DNA of 17,155 bases from DAOPZC01 sp035353175 (GTDB lineage: Bacteria; Verrucomicrobiota; Kiritimatiellia; RFP12; UBA1067): positions 1 through 17,155 of the forward strand of contig DAOPZC010000080.1 of NCBI GenBank assembly GCA_035353175.1. The letters are read 5' to 3'. Shown one piece after another: positions 7,282 through 15,110 of the stretch. Below the pieces are notes generated by a model, which was given only the letters and a program-made list of their open reading frames with translations, was not told where the DNA came from and searched no databases. How positions within the stretch are numbered: position 1 is the first letter of the stretch; every line of letters starts with the position of its first letter. Both the position numbers and the translations under genes were made by a program.

Positions 7282-7796
7282 TGATCGCGCTACTGCAAAA
7301 AGTCAAGAGCGGGTTCATCCGGTCGCTCGAAATCCTCGTGATGGTCATGGTGGCCATGCTGACACTGACGGTGCTATGGGGCGTCTTCACCCGGTTTTGT
7401 CTGGGCAACCAGGCCGAATATACCGATGAGTTGGCGCGCATGCTGTTGGTTTGGGTCACGATGATCGGCGCCGCGCTGGCGTTCGGCGTCAAGGCGCACC
7501 TCGGCGTGGATTTCTTCGTGAATTTGCTTCATGCTGATGCGCGCAAGACGCTCAGCATTCTGGTACAGGTCGTGATCATCGCCTTGTCGACCGTGGTGTT
7601 CATGCTCGGGGGCTGGGGGTTGGCGATGGGCCAGATGGGCCAACAGTTGCCAACGCTGCCGATCTCTCGCGGGATGGTCTACATCTCGATCCCTCTGGGC
7701 GGCGTGTTGATCTGTCTTTTCGCGCTTGAGAATCTGATGGAAATCATCAAGACTCCTGCCGAGTTGTTGGGCGCGCAAACGAAGTCGGAGGAGTAA
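7281..7796 (+). CDS. dctQ: TRAP transporter small membrane subunit DctQ
   Basis: Small permease subunit of the TRAP transporter, 171 residues with four predicted membrane segments near 16-37, 51-72, 87-108 and 127-150. The family pattern EYTDELARMLLVWVTMIGAALA (46-67) and a late ISIP segment support the call. ATG 7281 shares one base with the dctP stop and has GGGAGG 8 bases upstream inside dctP. A GTG at 7278 would add one residue. It works with DctM to couple sodium entry to substrate uptake. Confidence 0.9.
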   Translation: MIALLQKVKSGFIRSLEILVMVMVAMLTLTVLWGVFTRFCLGNQAEYTDELARMLLVWVTMIGAALAFGVKAHLGVDFFVNLLHADARKTLSILVQVVIIALSTVVFMLGGWGLAMGQMGQQLPTLPISRGMVYISIPLGGVLICLFALENLMEIIKTPAELLGAQTKSEE

Positions 7797-7800
7797 GGTC

Positions 7801-9108
7801 ATGATCGGCATCATTCTCGTTCTTGTTGTCACGTTCTTCGTGCTGCTGCTCATCAACGCCCCTGTCGCGGTGGCGATTGCGGTTGCCTCCATGCTGGCGA
7901 TTTTCGCCAATGGCGGCGATGCGGCCTACACCGTGGCGCAGCGCATGGCGAACGGCGTCGACAGCTTCCCGCTGCTGGCGATCCCGTTTTTCGTGTTCTC
8001 CGGCTACCTCATGGGCCGCGGCGGCCTGGCACGGCGACTGATCGATTTTGCGGCCATAGTCGTGGGGCGTCTTCCTGGCGGCCTGGGTTACGTCAACACG
8101 CTGACCTGCATGCTTTTCGGCTCAATCTCCGGTTCGGCGGCAGCGGCGGTCTCATCGATCGGCGGCTTCATGATCCCCGAGATGAACCGCAAAGGCTACA
8201 ACCGCGAATTCAACGTGGCGGTGACCGCCACGGCGGCGACGACCGGCTTGCTGATTCCGCCATCCAACTCCATGATCGTCTACTCTGTGGCCGCCGGCTC
8301 GGTTTCGATCGCGGCGATGTTCATGGCCGGAATTCTGCCCGGCATCCTAGTCGGCCTCTGCATCATGGCTGCGTCGGGCATCATCTCGATCCGTAACGGC
8401 TACGGCAAAGCGGTCCCGGGCGCGCCGGTTGAAAAACGCGTCCACCCGCTGGTGGTGTGCTGGCGCGCGCTGCCAAGCTTGCTGATGATGCTCATCATCA
8501 TCGGAGGCATTCTGCTGGGGGTCTTCACGGCAACGGAAGCCGCAGCCATCGCCGTCGCTTATTCGTTTCTGCTGTGCGTGGTGATCTACCGCGAAATCCC
8601 TTGGAAAGCGTTGCCCGAAATCTGCCTGCAGACCGGCATCACCACCGCCGTGGTCATGTTGCTGATCGGATCATCCAGCGCCATGTCCTGGATCATGACC
8701 GTGACCAACATCCCTCAGACCGTATCAGCGACGCTCATGGGGCTCTCAAAGAACCCGGTCGTCATTCTGCTGACGATCAACGCGATGCTGCTGCTGGTGG
8801 GCATGTTCATGGACATGACGCCCGCGCTGCTGATCTTCACGCCGATCCTGCTTCCGGTTGTCCGGCAATTGGGGCTGTCGGACATTCACTTCGGCATCAT
8901 CATCATCGCCAACCTCTGCATCGGCCTCTGCACCCCGCCGGTCGGAACGTGCCTTTTCATCGGTTGCGGAGTCGGCAAGACGACGATCGCTAAAGTGACG
9001 GTCAAGGCGCTGCCCTTCTTCCTGGCGATGATCATCGCGCTGATGCTGATCACCTATGTTCCATGGTTCTCACTCGCGATTCCCAAGATGTGTGGCCTGC
9101 TGAAGTAG
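7801..9108 (+). CDS. dctM: TRAP transporter large membrane subunit DctM
   Basis: Transport-channel subunit, 435 residues, the usual length, hydrophobic throughout with about 11-12 membrane segments. Family motifs are NAPVAVAIA (19-27), FPLLAIPFFVFSG (56-68), GSISGSAAA (107-115), LIPPSNSMIVYS (151-162), FTATEAAA, MDMTPALLIFTP and the C-terminal CTPPVGTCLF. It begins 4 bases after dctQ, whose last codons supply GGAGG. It completes the dctPQM operon. A minus-strand operon converges from the other side with a 76-base gap that holds no clear terminator. Confidence 0.93.
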   Translation: MIGIILVLVVTFFVLLLINAPVAVAIAVASMLAIFANGGDAAYTVAQRMANGVDSFPLLAIPFFVFSGYLMGRGGLARRLIDFAAIVVGRLPGGLGYVNTLTCMLFGSISGSAAAAVSSIGGFMIPEMNRKGYNREFNVAVTATAATTGLLIPPSNSMIVYSVAAGSVSIAAMFMAGILPGILVGLCIMAASGIISIRNGYGKAVPGAPVEKRVHPLVVCWRALPSLLMMLIIIGGILLGVFTATEAAAIAVAYSFLLCVVIYREIPWKALPEICLQTGITTAVVMLLIGSSSAMSWIMTVTNIPQTVSATLMGLSKNPVVILLTINAMLLLVGMFMDMTPALLIFTPILLPVVRQLGLSDIHFGIIIIANLCIGLCTPPVGTCLFIGCGVGKTTIAKVTVKALPFFLAMIIALMLITYVPWFSLAIPKMCGLLK

Positions 9109-9184
9109 CGCGCACACTTTCTTGGTTGCCAGTCCGTCCGGATTTCCCGCAAACCTTAGCGGTCAATTTACAACCGCACAGGCG

Positions 9185-10018
9185 TTAGCCACGCTTGCGG
9201 AACTCGAAAATGCCGCACCCGTATTGACAGCCGAAGTCATCAGCGATCCTTTCGGGGGCAAGCGAAACTTGTCCGTGAAAATCTCCAGCATCATCAACAT
9301 AAGAAAACGCCTCGAGGTCAAAACAATCCTTGGCAAGATTCAGGACGGTCTGTATCGAGAACACGCGATTCGCGTTAAAGTCGATGCGCTCCGGCCCGAT
9401 CGGAACCGAAAAATACAACAGGCCCCCAGGCTTTAGAATGGATGCGAGGCTCATGAAGCCCTTCACGTGCCCGTTCAAATCCACGGGGTCGCCATACCGC
9501 CCCAGACCGAAATGTTCGATCGCATGCAAACAGGAGAGCGAATCGCAACACGCCTTGAACTGCTCAGGCGCGTTCATCAGATCCATCTGACGGAAGACAA
9601 TTGAAGGGATGGCGAGCGTCAGCGGACGGATATCGAAAACCTCGATCTCGCGGAAAGCCGCAACGTGCGCCACAAACCCGTCCACCCGCGACCCGACGTC
9701 CACATGGCGCTCTGGCTTGCGCTCGAAGACGCGCCGGGCGACCAACAGGTCCTGATAGAAATAGTGGCCGCGCGTGCTGCCGCTGGACTCGTACCTGTCA
9801 CCCAGACACGGCATCGAGAAGCGGAGGCGAAAGGGGCTTCCGGCCAGTCGGTTCTGCCGCTTGAGAGCGCCATAATCGTGCACCGTGGCCATCAGTCCCC
9901 GCACGGCATTCCGGAGGGCCAGCGGATTCAGGCCGAACGCGGCCAACCACATGTAGACCGGCTTGGCGACGCGTTCGACAAACCGGCGTTTCTTGGCCGC
10001 CTGATCCGAAGCCGTCAT
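9185..10018 (-). CDS. DUF268 family protein, methyltransferase-like
   Basis: A 277-residue protein matching what I know of DUF268, a poorly characterised family often near glycan genes. Typical segments are GHYFYQDLLVARRVF (84-98), HVDVGSRVDGF (105-115), which looks like the glycine-rich SAM motif I, DIRPL, then CLHAIEHFGLGRYGDP (about 163-178), LKPGGLLYFSVPIGPERI and NRVFS. The order resembles a class I SAM methyltransferase, but no activity should be assumed. Its ATG overlaps the stop of the upstream glycosyltransferase by ATGA, so the two are translationally coupled. It may modify a sugar in the same glycan. It is the last gene of the minus-strand operon. Confidence 0.8.
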   Translation of the reverse strand: MTASDQAAKKRRFVERVAKPVYMWLAAFGLNPLALRNAVRGLMATVHDYGALKRQNRLAGSPFRLRFSMPCLGDRYESSGSTRGHYFYQDLLVARRVFERKPERHVDVGSRVDGFVAHVAAFREIEVFDIRPLTLAIPSIVFRQMDLMNAPEQFKACCDSLSCLHAIEHFGLGRYGDPVDLNGHVKGFMSLASILKPGGLLYFSVPIGPERIDFNANRVFSIQTVLNLAKDCFDLEAFSYVDDAGDFHGQVSLAPERIADDFGCQYGCGIFEFRKRG

Positions 10019-11193
10019 TTCTTAACCCCTTTCTTTTCGCCTGCATCCAGCCGCACGAACGCATCCTCCAACACCTTGGGCCACGCATACCGTGCACCCA
10101 TGCGCCGCGCGTTTTCACGCAGCCCCGGATAGCCCTCGTCGCCGAGGAGCGCGGCAACGGCTCGCGCGAACTCAGCCGCGTCATAGCGGGCGATCTTCCC
10201 AGCCCCCTCTTTCTCGAGTTCCTTCGCGACGGGCGGGACATCCGTCATCACAACCGGCAGTCCGCATCCGAGGTAGACTTTGATCTTTCCCGGATCAGAA
10301 AAGAAGGTGAAGCTGTTGGCATCGAACGGATAATAAGGCGCGAGGGCGACGCCGGCGCCCCTCAGACACCCGACAACCTCCGCGATGTCTTCGACAAACC
10401 CGCGGATCACGAAATGGTCTTCCAGCCCGGCGGACCTGACCTCCTCGCGCAAAGCGGGGAGGTCCTTCCCGCCGCCGATGACGGTGAAGCGGAAATCCGG
10501 CACCAGGCGTTTCAGTTCCCGCGCCATGGGCACAAACAGCTCGGCGCCCTTATTGCGGAGCACGTCGCCCATGTACACCACGCTGCGGCGGTCGCACGCC
10601 GGGACCGGTTCCTGCGGATGGCTCCCATAAGGCACCGTATACCACCGCACACGCCGTTCGTCCAATTTCCCCGACTCGAACCGGCCACGGATGATGTGAG
10701 GCGTCAGGGGCCAAACCGCATCCGCGCGCGTGGCCGCGAAACGGTCGACGCCATAGTATATCGCGTTCAACAGCCGGCTGGCGTAGCGGACGGGAGTGTA
10801 GTCGATCATGTAATACACCAGGTGCCGGACGCCCGTCAGCCGGCGCGTCAGGACGCCCGCCAACGACAACAGGTTATCCCCCGCCACCAGCACCTCAGCC
10901 CCGCGCGCGAACCGTACCGCGTAGAACAGGGCGTAGAACAAATCTTTGGCAAAGGCGACCGGTTCCGGCAGCTTCCACCTGAACCACGAGTGGCGGGAGG
11001 CGGCGGCCTCGCCGAAACAGAAACGGTCCACCCGGACAGCGCGCCCCCTGTTTGAGCCAAAAGGGAAAGCGACGTACACCAACTCGCGCACCTTCAGGCT
11101 CAGCAACCAGTCGCGCAGCTCCTCGCACGCGCCCGTCGTGGCGTAGTGCGAGAATACGACGATTTTTTTGTCCGCGAGTTGACCGGGAGTCAC
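10015..11193 (-). CDS. Glycosyltransferase, GT-B fold (GT4-like)
   Basis: A 392-residue protein starting at GTG 11193, 8 bases after the epimerase stop, with an AGGGGG ribosome-binding site in the gap. Further upstream in-frame starts lie inside the epimerase gene and are rejected. The C-terminal half has the GT-B donor-site pattern: VVYMGDVLRNKGAELF (205-220), FTVIGGG (236-242), VIRGFVEDI (262-270), then PGKIKVYLGCGLPVV (301-315). The N-terminal half carries YYMIDYTPVRY (127-137). It probably adds a sugar from a nucleotide donor to a surface glycan. It is closely related in layout to the glycosyltransferase at 12268. Donor and acceptor cannot be told from sequence. Confidence 0.83.
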   Translation of the reverse strand: MTPGQLADKKIVVFSHYATTGACEELRDWLLSLKVRELVYVAFPFGSNRGRAVRVDRFCFGEAAASRHSWFRWKLPEPVAFAKDLFYALFYAVRFARGAEVLVAGDNLLSLAGVLTRRLTGVRHLVYYMIDYTPVRYASRLLNAIYYGVDRFAATRADAVWPLTPHIIRGRFESGKLDERRVRWYTVPYGSHPQEPVPACDRRSVVYMGDVLRNKGAELFVPMARELKRLVPDFRFTVIGGGKDLPALREEVRSAGLEDHFVIRGFVEDIAEVVGCLRGAGVALAPYYPFDANSFTFFSDPGKIKVYLGCGLPVVMTDVPPVAKELEKEGAGKIARYDAAEFARAVAALLGDEGYPGLRENARRMGARYAWPKVLEDAFVRLDAGEKKGVKK

Positions 11194-11201
11194 GCAGCCC
11201 C

Positions 11202-12182
11202 CTATCCCTTGAACGTGCTGTGATACCACGCGATCATTTCGTGAACCGTCTGCTCCAGACTGACCCTTGGTTCGTATCCGTCGGTGACCTTGCGAAGCAG
11301 CGTCGAATCGACACATTTCCGCAGGCATCCGGTCGGCTTCGAGGTGTCGAACACGATCTTCGGGAACTTCTGCGTGACCTCGCAGATGAGTTTGACGAGT
11401 TCCGCGATCGACGTGTCCTGCTCATACCCGATATTCACCGGCTTCGCGCACGCGTACCGCTCGGTGACCATCATGAACAGCCGCGCGATGTCCGTGGCGT
11501 GCAGGAAATTGCGGCGCTGCTGCCCGTTGCCCCACACCACCAGCGGGTCGGCACCGTCCATGATTTTCTTCACCAAGGTGGGCATCACGAACGAGTTCTG
11601 TTCTCCCCGCCACGGGTAACGCGAACCGCAGGCGTTCGTCGGACGGACGATCGCGGTCTCGATGCCATACTCCTTGAAATAGTATTGGGCCTGCAATTCG
11701 GCGACCCGCTTGGCCCACCCGTAGCCCTCGTTGGAGCTCTCGGGCAAGCCCATCGTCACCGGCCATTCGGGGATCGGCGCCTCCGCGTCGTCGGGATACA
11801 CGCACGATGAGCTGACCGCCAGAAACCGGGGCACGCCTTTCAGCCGCGCGGCCTCCAGCATGTTCAGCTGGATCACCGTGTTTTGGTACAGCATTTCCCC
11901 GTGGTGCCTGTTGCTGTATCCCACCCCGCGGACGCGCCCAGCCAGATTCATGATGACATCCGCACCCTCCGCGACTTTGAGGCAGGCGTCAGACGTCACC
12001 AAGTCAGCCTGCACGAACTTCACGCGGTCAGCCACGGCGGCGATGTTGTCGAGGGTCCCGGCCTCCAGATTGTCCGCCACGGTGACGTGTGCCCCGACGG
12101 AGACCAGTTCCTCCGTGAGATAGGATCCAAGGAACCCGCAACCTCCCGTCACCACGACCTTCTTGTTCTTCCAGAATTCCAT
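11202..12182 (-). CDS. NAD(P)-dependent sugar epimerase/reductase, GDP-fucose synthase-like
   Basis: Extended short-chain dehydrogenase acting on nucleotide sugars, 326 residues. NAD(P) motif TGGCGFLG is at 12-19, SSSCVYP at 124-130 and the catalytic pair Tyr154/Lys158 in YGWAK. Cys127 is where GDP-fucose synthase and GDP-mannose 3,5-epimerase carry their epimerisation cysteine, and the late FDTSKPTGCLRK segment also resembles GDP-fucose synthase. That enzyme family is the best guess; other sugar epimerases are possible. ATG 12182 has AAAGGG 6 bases upstream and is preferred to ATG 12203, which adds seven residues and lacks a ribosome-binding site. It is the first gene of the minus-strand glycan operon. 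Confidence 0.85.
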   Translation of the reverse strand: MEFWKNKKVVVTGGCGFLGSYLTEELVSVGAHVTVADNLEAGTLDNIAAVADRVKFVQADLVTSDACLKVAEGADVIMNLAGRVRGVGYSNRHHGEMLYQNTVIQLNMLEAARLKGVPRFLAVSSSCVYPDDAEAPIPEWPVTMGLPESSNEGYGWAKRVAELQAQYYFKEYGIETAIVRPTNACGSRYPWRGEQNSFVMPTLVKKIMDGADPLVVWGNGQQRRNFLHATDIARLFMMVTERYACAKPVNIGYEQDTSIAELVKLICEVTQKFPKIVFDTSKPTGCLRKCVDSTLLRKVTDGYEPRVSLEQTVHEMIAWYHSTFKG

Positions 12183-12195
12183 ACCGCGCCCTTTC

Positions 12196-12224
12196 TTGAC
12201 CATAAAAAACCGGTGTGTTATGGT
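12196..12224 (+). promoter_or_regulatory. Candidate sigma70-type promoter for the 12268 glycosyltransferase
   Basis: TTGACC (12196-12201), 17 bases, TATGGT (12219-12224), in the short AT-rich gap between two divergent glycan genes. The -35 matches 5 of 6 and the -10 matches 4 of 6 consensus bases at ideal spacing. The -35 overlaps the 5' end of the divergent epimerase transcript region, so the two directions could compete. Confidence 0.45.
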
Positions 12225-12267
12225 ACTTTATCCTTTAAACAAAAGGCAATGACAAAGACCGCCCGAC

Positions 12268-13515
12268 ATGAATGAAAAGCCCGCTATTCCTGCAGAATGT
12301 AACGTGATCATCCTGTGTCACTCGGACAAGAAAAACGGGAAGCGCGCATCGGGCAGCGGCCCGATCGAGCCGCTGCTGAAGTTCTTCGCGGAAAACCGGG
12401 CCCGCTACATTTTCGTGATCGAGCAGCCGCACCCCCTGCCCGACATCCCCCTCGACTGCTCGATGGAGGTCTACAGGGACGGCCAGCTCGTAGCGACCCA
12501 TGTCTCCGACCGTTTCCACCGGCTCTACGACATTCCCGTCGGACAACGCGTCATGAAGACCTACCTGAGGCTCAAGCTGCGCGACGTCCTCGCGTCGCGG
12601 CATCTCCTGTCGCAGATCCCCACGCTGTATCCTGACTGCGGGACCATCCATTTCCTGATCGGCATGGAGTCCGTCAACACGCTCGTCGGCCAGAGCTTCC
12701 GGAAGTCGCTCAACATTCTCAAGGTGATCTACTACACCTTCGACTGGTCGCCGCAACGCTACCGGAACCGATGGATGAGCGCGGCCTTCAACTGGCTGGA
12801 CAAACGCGCGTGCGAACGGGCCGATGTCGCCTGGAACGTGACCGACGCGATCGCCGAGGCTCGCCGCGACATCCTGCACTACGACATGCGCCGGATGGCG
12901 AAACAGCTCACCGTTCATTACGGCGTCGAGTTCCGCGCGGGGCTGGTCAAACCGTACGATCAACTTGAAAAATTCAAAGTCATCTTCTCCGGCGGCCACC
13001 ACGTCGACAACGGCGCCCAGTTCCTGCCGGACATCGCCCGACATGTCCAGGCCGCCAACCCCCGTGTGAAGTTCGTCATCACCGGCGGAGGCAGCATGAC
13101 CGACGAGCTCAAGGCGAAGGTCCGCGACTATGGTCTTCGCAACGTCGAGTTCACAGGGTACATCGAGAGCCCCGAAGACCTCGACCGCTTGACCTGCGAG
13201 TGCCTGATCGGCTTGGCCCCTTACCCCGCCACCGACGTATCGACCAAAAAATACGGCGACGTGATCAAGATCCGCCTGTCTTTCGCCTGCGGACTGGCGG
13301 TCGTGTCGACCCCCGTTCCGCCCGCATCGAAAGAAATCCGCGAGGAAGGACTCGGACTCGTGACAGGCGCCGACGCGAAGGAAATGGCGGACGCGATCCT
13401 AAAACTCTGCGCCGACGAGGCCCTGTTGAAAAAATGCCGCGCCGCGGCCATCGCCAAAGCGAAGGAGCACAACTGGACGTCCATCTATACCCGCGCGGTC
13501 AACCAAAGCGTTTAA
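12268..13515 (+). CDS. Glycosyltransferase, GT-B fold (GT4-like), paralogue of the 10015-11193 gene
   Basis: A 415-residue predicted cytoplasmic glycosyltransferase. It shares with the divergent glycosyltransferase the segment YYTFDWSPQRYRNR (155-168) followed by a helix and ERADVAWNVT (183-192). It also shares FSGGHHVDNGAQFLPDIARHV (240-260), FVITGGG (269-275), FTGYIE, LAPYP and IKIRLSFACGLAVV (333-346). The two proteins are therefore homologous across both domains, not only in the donor site. It probably acts in the same surface-glycan pathway on a different sugar. The ribosome-binding site is weak. Its stop overlaps the stop of the convergent hydrolase gene. Confidence 0.83.
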   Translation: MNEKPAIPAECNVIILCHSDKKNGKRASGSGPIEPLLKFFAENRARYIFVIEQPHPLPDIPLDCSMEVYRDGQLVATHVSDRFHRLYDIPVGQRVMKTYLRLKLRDVLASRHLLSQIPTLYPDCGTIHFLIGMESVNTLVGQSFRKSLNILKVIYYTFDWSPQRYRNRWMSAAFNWLDKRACERADVAWNVTDAIAEARRDILHYDMRRMAKQLTVHYGVEFRAGLVKPYDQLEKFKVIFSGGHHVDNGAQFLPDIARHVQAANPRVKFVITGGGSMTDELKAKVRDYGLRNVEFTGYIESPEDLDRLTCECLIGLAPYPATDVSTKKYGDVIKIRLSFACGLAVVSTPVPPASKEIREEGLGLVTGADAKEMADAILKLCADEALLKKCRAAAIAKAKEHNWTSIYTRAVNQSV

Positions 13516-14939
13516 CGGCCGAGCCTTATGACGACCGACCGCGAGAAAGCCGGCAGCGTGAGTTGACCGCGCTCGGACTTCAACGCCGTCCGAGCCCCCG
13601 TCCAAGGGTCATAGGCCACGGCGCTTAAATCGGAGGGGCCGTCTGACGGAACGGGCAACGTGACCGAGACACCGCGCAGCGTTTCAGGCGCTCTTCCCTC
13701 CTCCAGCGCGCTCTTCCACGTGACTTGCGGGTCGCGGCACCACGCCAACACCGTCCGTTTGCCGCGCAGCACGTATATGCGCAGGCGTGCATGCTCGATC
13801 TGCGAGGCCTGAAACGCCTCGGCAGGCGGGTCGATCTCCGCCACCGCCTGAGCGAAGCGCCCGAAGTGCCACCACAAATCGTTCTTGGCCACGTAGACGT
13901 CCCAGTGCCAGATATGCCCCGGACCGGCCGCGCCCGCGAAGAACGGCGCAAAGAGCACATCGTGCAGGATCAGGCCGTCGCGGTCTTTCTCATAAAGCTT
14001 CAAGGGGCCGCTGTGGTTCGGTTCCACGCCCCCGCTCTCGGCCAGCAGGATCGGCTTTTTCAGATTGAAGGCCTGCAGCTCACGCACCGCGTCGGCCGCG
14101 AACACGTCGACCGGGGCGTGACAGATCTCCAGCTTCGCGCCGAGGTCGAGGTAGCGGTGCACCTGCGCCACGTCGTTGTCCGCGAGACCGCAGACGTCGC
14201 GGTAGATCGGCCGCGCGCCCGCGCCATCAAAGCTGCCGAGGCTCTGCACGCACAGGTTCTTCGGGAACCGCCTGTGCAGCTCCGGCAGCATCTCGGCCGT
14301 CCAGCCGCGCACGTCGCCGCCCACCACCGCGTTCATCTCGTTCCACAGCTCCCAGCCGAACACGACCGGATCGCTGCCGTAGCGTTTCGCGTAGAAGTCG
14401 TACTTGCCCTTGTAGCGCGCACGGCAGGCCGGGCTGTTGACCCAGTCAACCATATTGGTCGCGAGCCCGCCGTTCTTCACGTGCTGAAGCGGCTTGGCCG
14501 CCCACGTCTGCGAGCCCTCGCCAAGGTGGCGGAAGAAGTCGATGCACAGCTTGATGCGGATGTTGTGCTTGCGCGCGGAGGCGAAAAGCTGGTCGATATG
14601 CTTCGCCTGCTCCTCGTCGTACTCCCCGCTTTTCGCATGTTCGACGTCGAAGTACGCGTTGCCCAGCCAGATGCGCACGTAGTTGCCGCCCTGCGCCGCG
14701 AGCTTGCCGAACCACTCGTCCATCACCGCCATGTCGCCCTTGGGCGGCGCAATCAGGTTCAGCCCGATCGGAATATACGGCTTGCCGTCGTCCAGCTCGA
14801 AGTACCGGCAATCCCTCGGACTCACCCGCACGAAGTGTTGCAGGTTATCGGTCGTGCTCAAACTATTTGTGTCGATCACTGCCTGACAAACGCTTGCGCA
14901 GAGACAAAAGAAGAGAAATGCACCTGAATCGACTTTCAT
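13512..14939 (-). CDS. Secreted glycoside hydrolase, GH5 / cellulase-like
   Basis: A 475-residue predicted secreted glycosidase of the clan GH-A (beta/alpha)8 type. Signal peptide about 1-20 ends in CQA. Then come FELDDGKPYIPIGLN (47-61) and GNYVRIWLG (85-93), WELWNE with the acid/base Glu201, a QVHRYLD strand end (259-265), and LLAESGG with the candidate nucleophile Glu301. A beta-sandwich-like tail follows after about 380. ATG 14939 has AAGGAG upstream and begins the signal peptide. An upstream TTG at 14957 lacks both and is rejected. Substrate cannot be read from sequence. Beside glycan synthesis genes it may trim or degrade polysaccharide outside the cytoplasm. Confidence 0.83.
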   Translation of the reverse strand: MKVDSGAFLFFCLCASVCQAVIDTNSLSTTDNLQHFVRVSPRDCRYFELDDGKPYIPIGLNLIAPPKGDMAVMDEWFGKLAAQGGNYVRIWLGNAYFDVEHAKSGEYDEEQAKHIDQLFASARKHNIRIKLCIDFFRHLGEGSQTWAAKPLQHVKNGGLATNMVDWVNSPACRARYKGKYDFYAKRYGSDPVVFGWELWNEMNAVVGGDVRGWTAEMLPELHRRFPKNLCVQSLGSFDGAGARPIYRDVCGLADNDVAQVHRYLDLGAKLEICHAPVDVFAADAVRELQAFNLKKPILLAESGGVEPNHSGPLKLYEKDRDGLILHDVLFAPFFAGAAGPGHIWHWDVYVAKNDLWWHFGRFAQAVAEIDPPAEAFQASQIEHARLRIYVLRGKRTVLAWCRDPQVTWKSALEEGRAPETLRGVSVTLPVPSDGPSDLSAVAYDPWTGARTALKSERGQLTLPAFSRSVVIRLGR

Positions 14940-15045
14940 ACTTCGCTCCTTGTACAACAGAAGTAATTAGTTTACTCAAAGACCATCCTACAATCCAAGT
15001 CAACAATAAGTTAGGAAATTTAAAACGAAACTTTTAAAAGAACGC

Positions 15046-15074
15046 TTGTCTTTTGCGAACGCATAATGTACGAT
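15046..15074 (+). promoter_or_regulatory. Candidate promoter of the HTH-methyltransferase gene
   Basis: TTGTCT (15046-15051), 17 bases, TACGAT (15069-15074); each element matches 4 of 6 consensus bases at ideal spacing. The -10 lies inside the left arm and loop of the palindrome at 15062-15088. A protein bound there would block RNA polymerase. A start near 15081 would leave a leader of about 30 bases before ATG 15111. Confidence 0.4.
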
Positions 15075-15088
15075 TTTCGTACATTATG
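15062..15088. promoter_or_regulatory. Perfect 12-bp inverted repeat, candidate operator
   Basis: CATAATGTACGA (15062-15073), TTT spacer, TCGTACATTATG (15077-15088): both arms match at every base. A 27-bp dyad is the size expected for a site bound by an HTH dimer. It sits over the putative -10 and 22 bases before the preferred start of a gene whose product begins with an XRE HTH domain, so autorepression is the simplest reading. A hairpin in RNA is less likely, because it lies at or before the transcription start. Confidence 0.65.
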
Positions 15089-15110
15089 TGGAGCAGAAAG
15101 TGAGCCCGAA

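Noticed and set aside
9109..9184. Possible terminator between dctM and the DUF268 gene (GCGGT/ACCGC pair)
   Set aside because: Only a 5-bp stem with a 9-base loop and no T-run on either strand; expected by chance.
10414..11810. Several plus-strand frames opposite the glycosyltransferase and epimerase genes
   Set aside because: They are shadows of conserved minus-strand genes; none has a ribosome-binding site or a domain.
12235..13044. Minus-strand frame opposite the 12268 glycosyltransferase
   Set aside because: The plus-strand gene aligns over its length with the neighbouring glycosyltransferase, while the antisense product shows no family feature.
13725..14927. Plus-strand open frame of 400 codons opposite the GH5-like gene
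   Set aside because: The minus-strand protein has a signal peptide, a ribosome-binding site and catalytic motifs. The plus-strand product is Arg/Val/His-rich without recognisable motifs and would run into the hydrolase promoter.
14940..15061. Promoter of the GH5-like gene in the AT-rich gap
   Set aside because: TTGACT and several AT-rich hexamers are present on the minus strand, but no pair has acceptable spacing and match, so I do not call a site.
15066..15110. ATG 15066 as start of the HTH-methyltransferase
   Set aside because: It lies within the left arm of the palindrome and within the putative -10 region, has no ribosome-binding site, and would add 15 residues before the HTH domain. 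It remains possible if the true promoter is further upstream.
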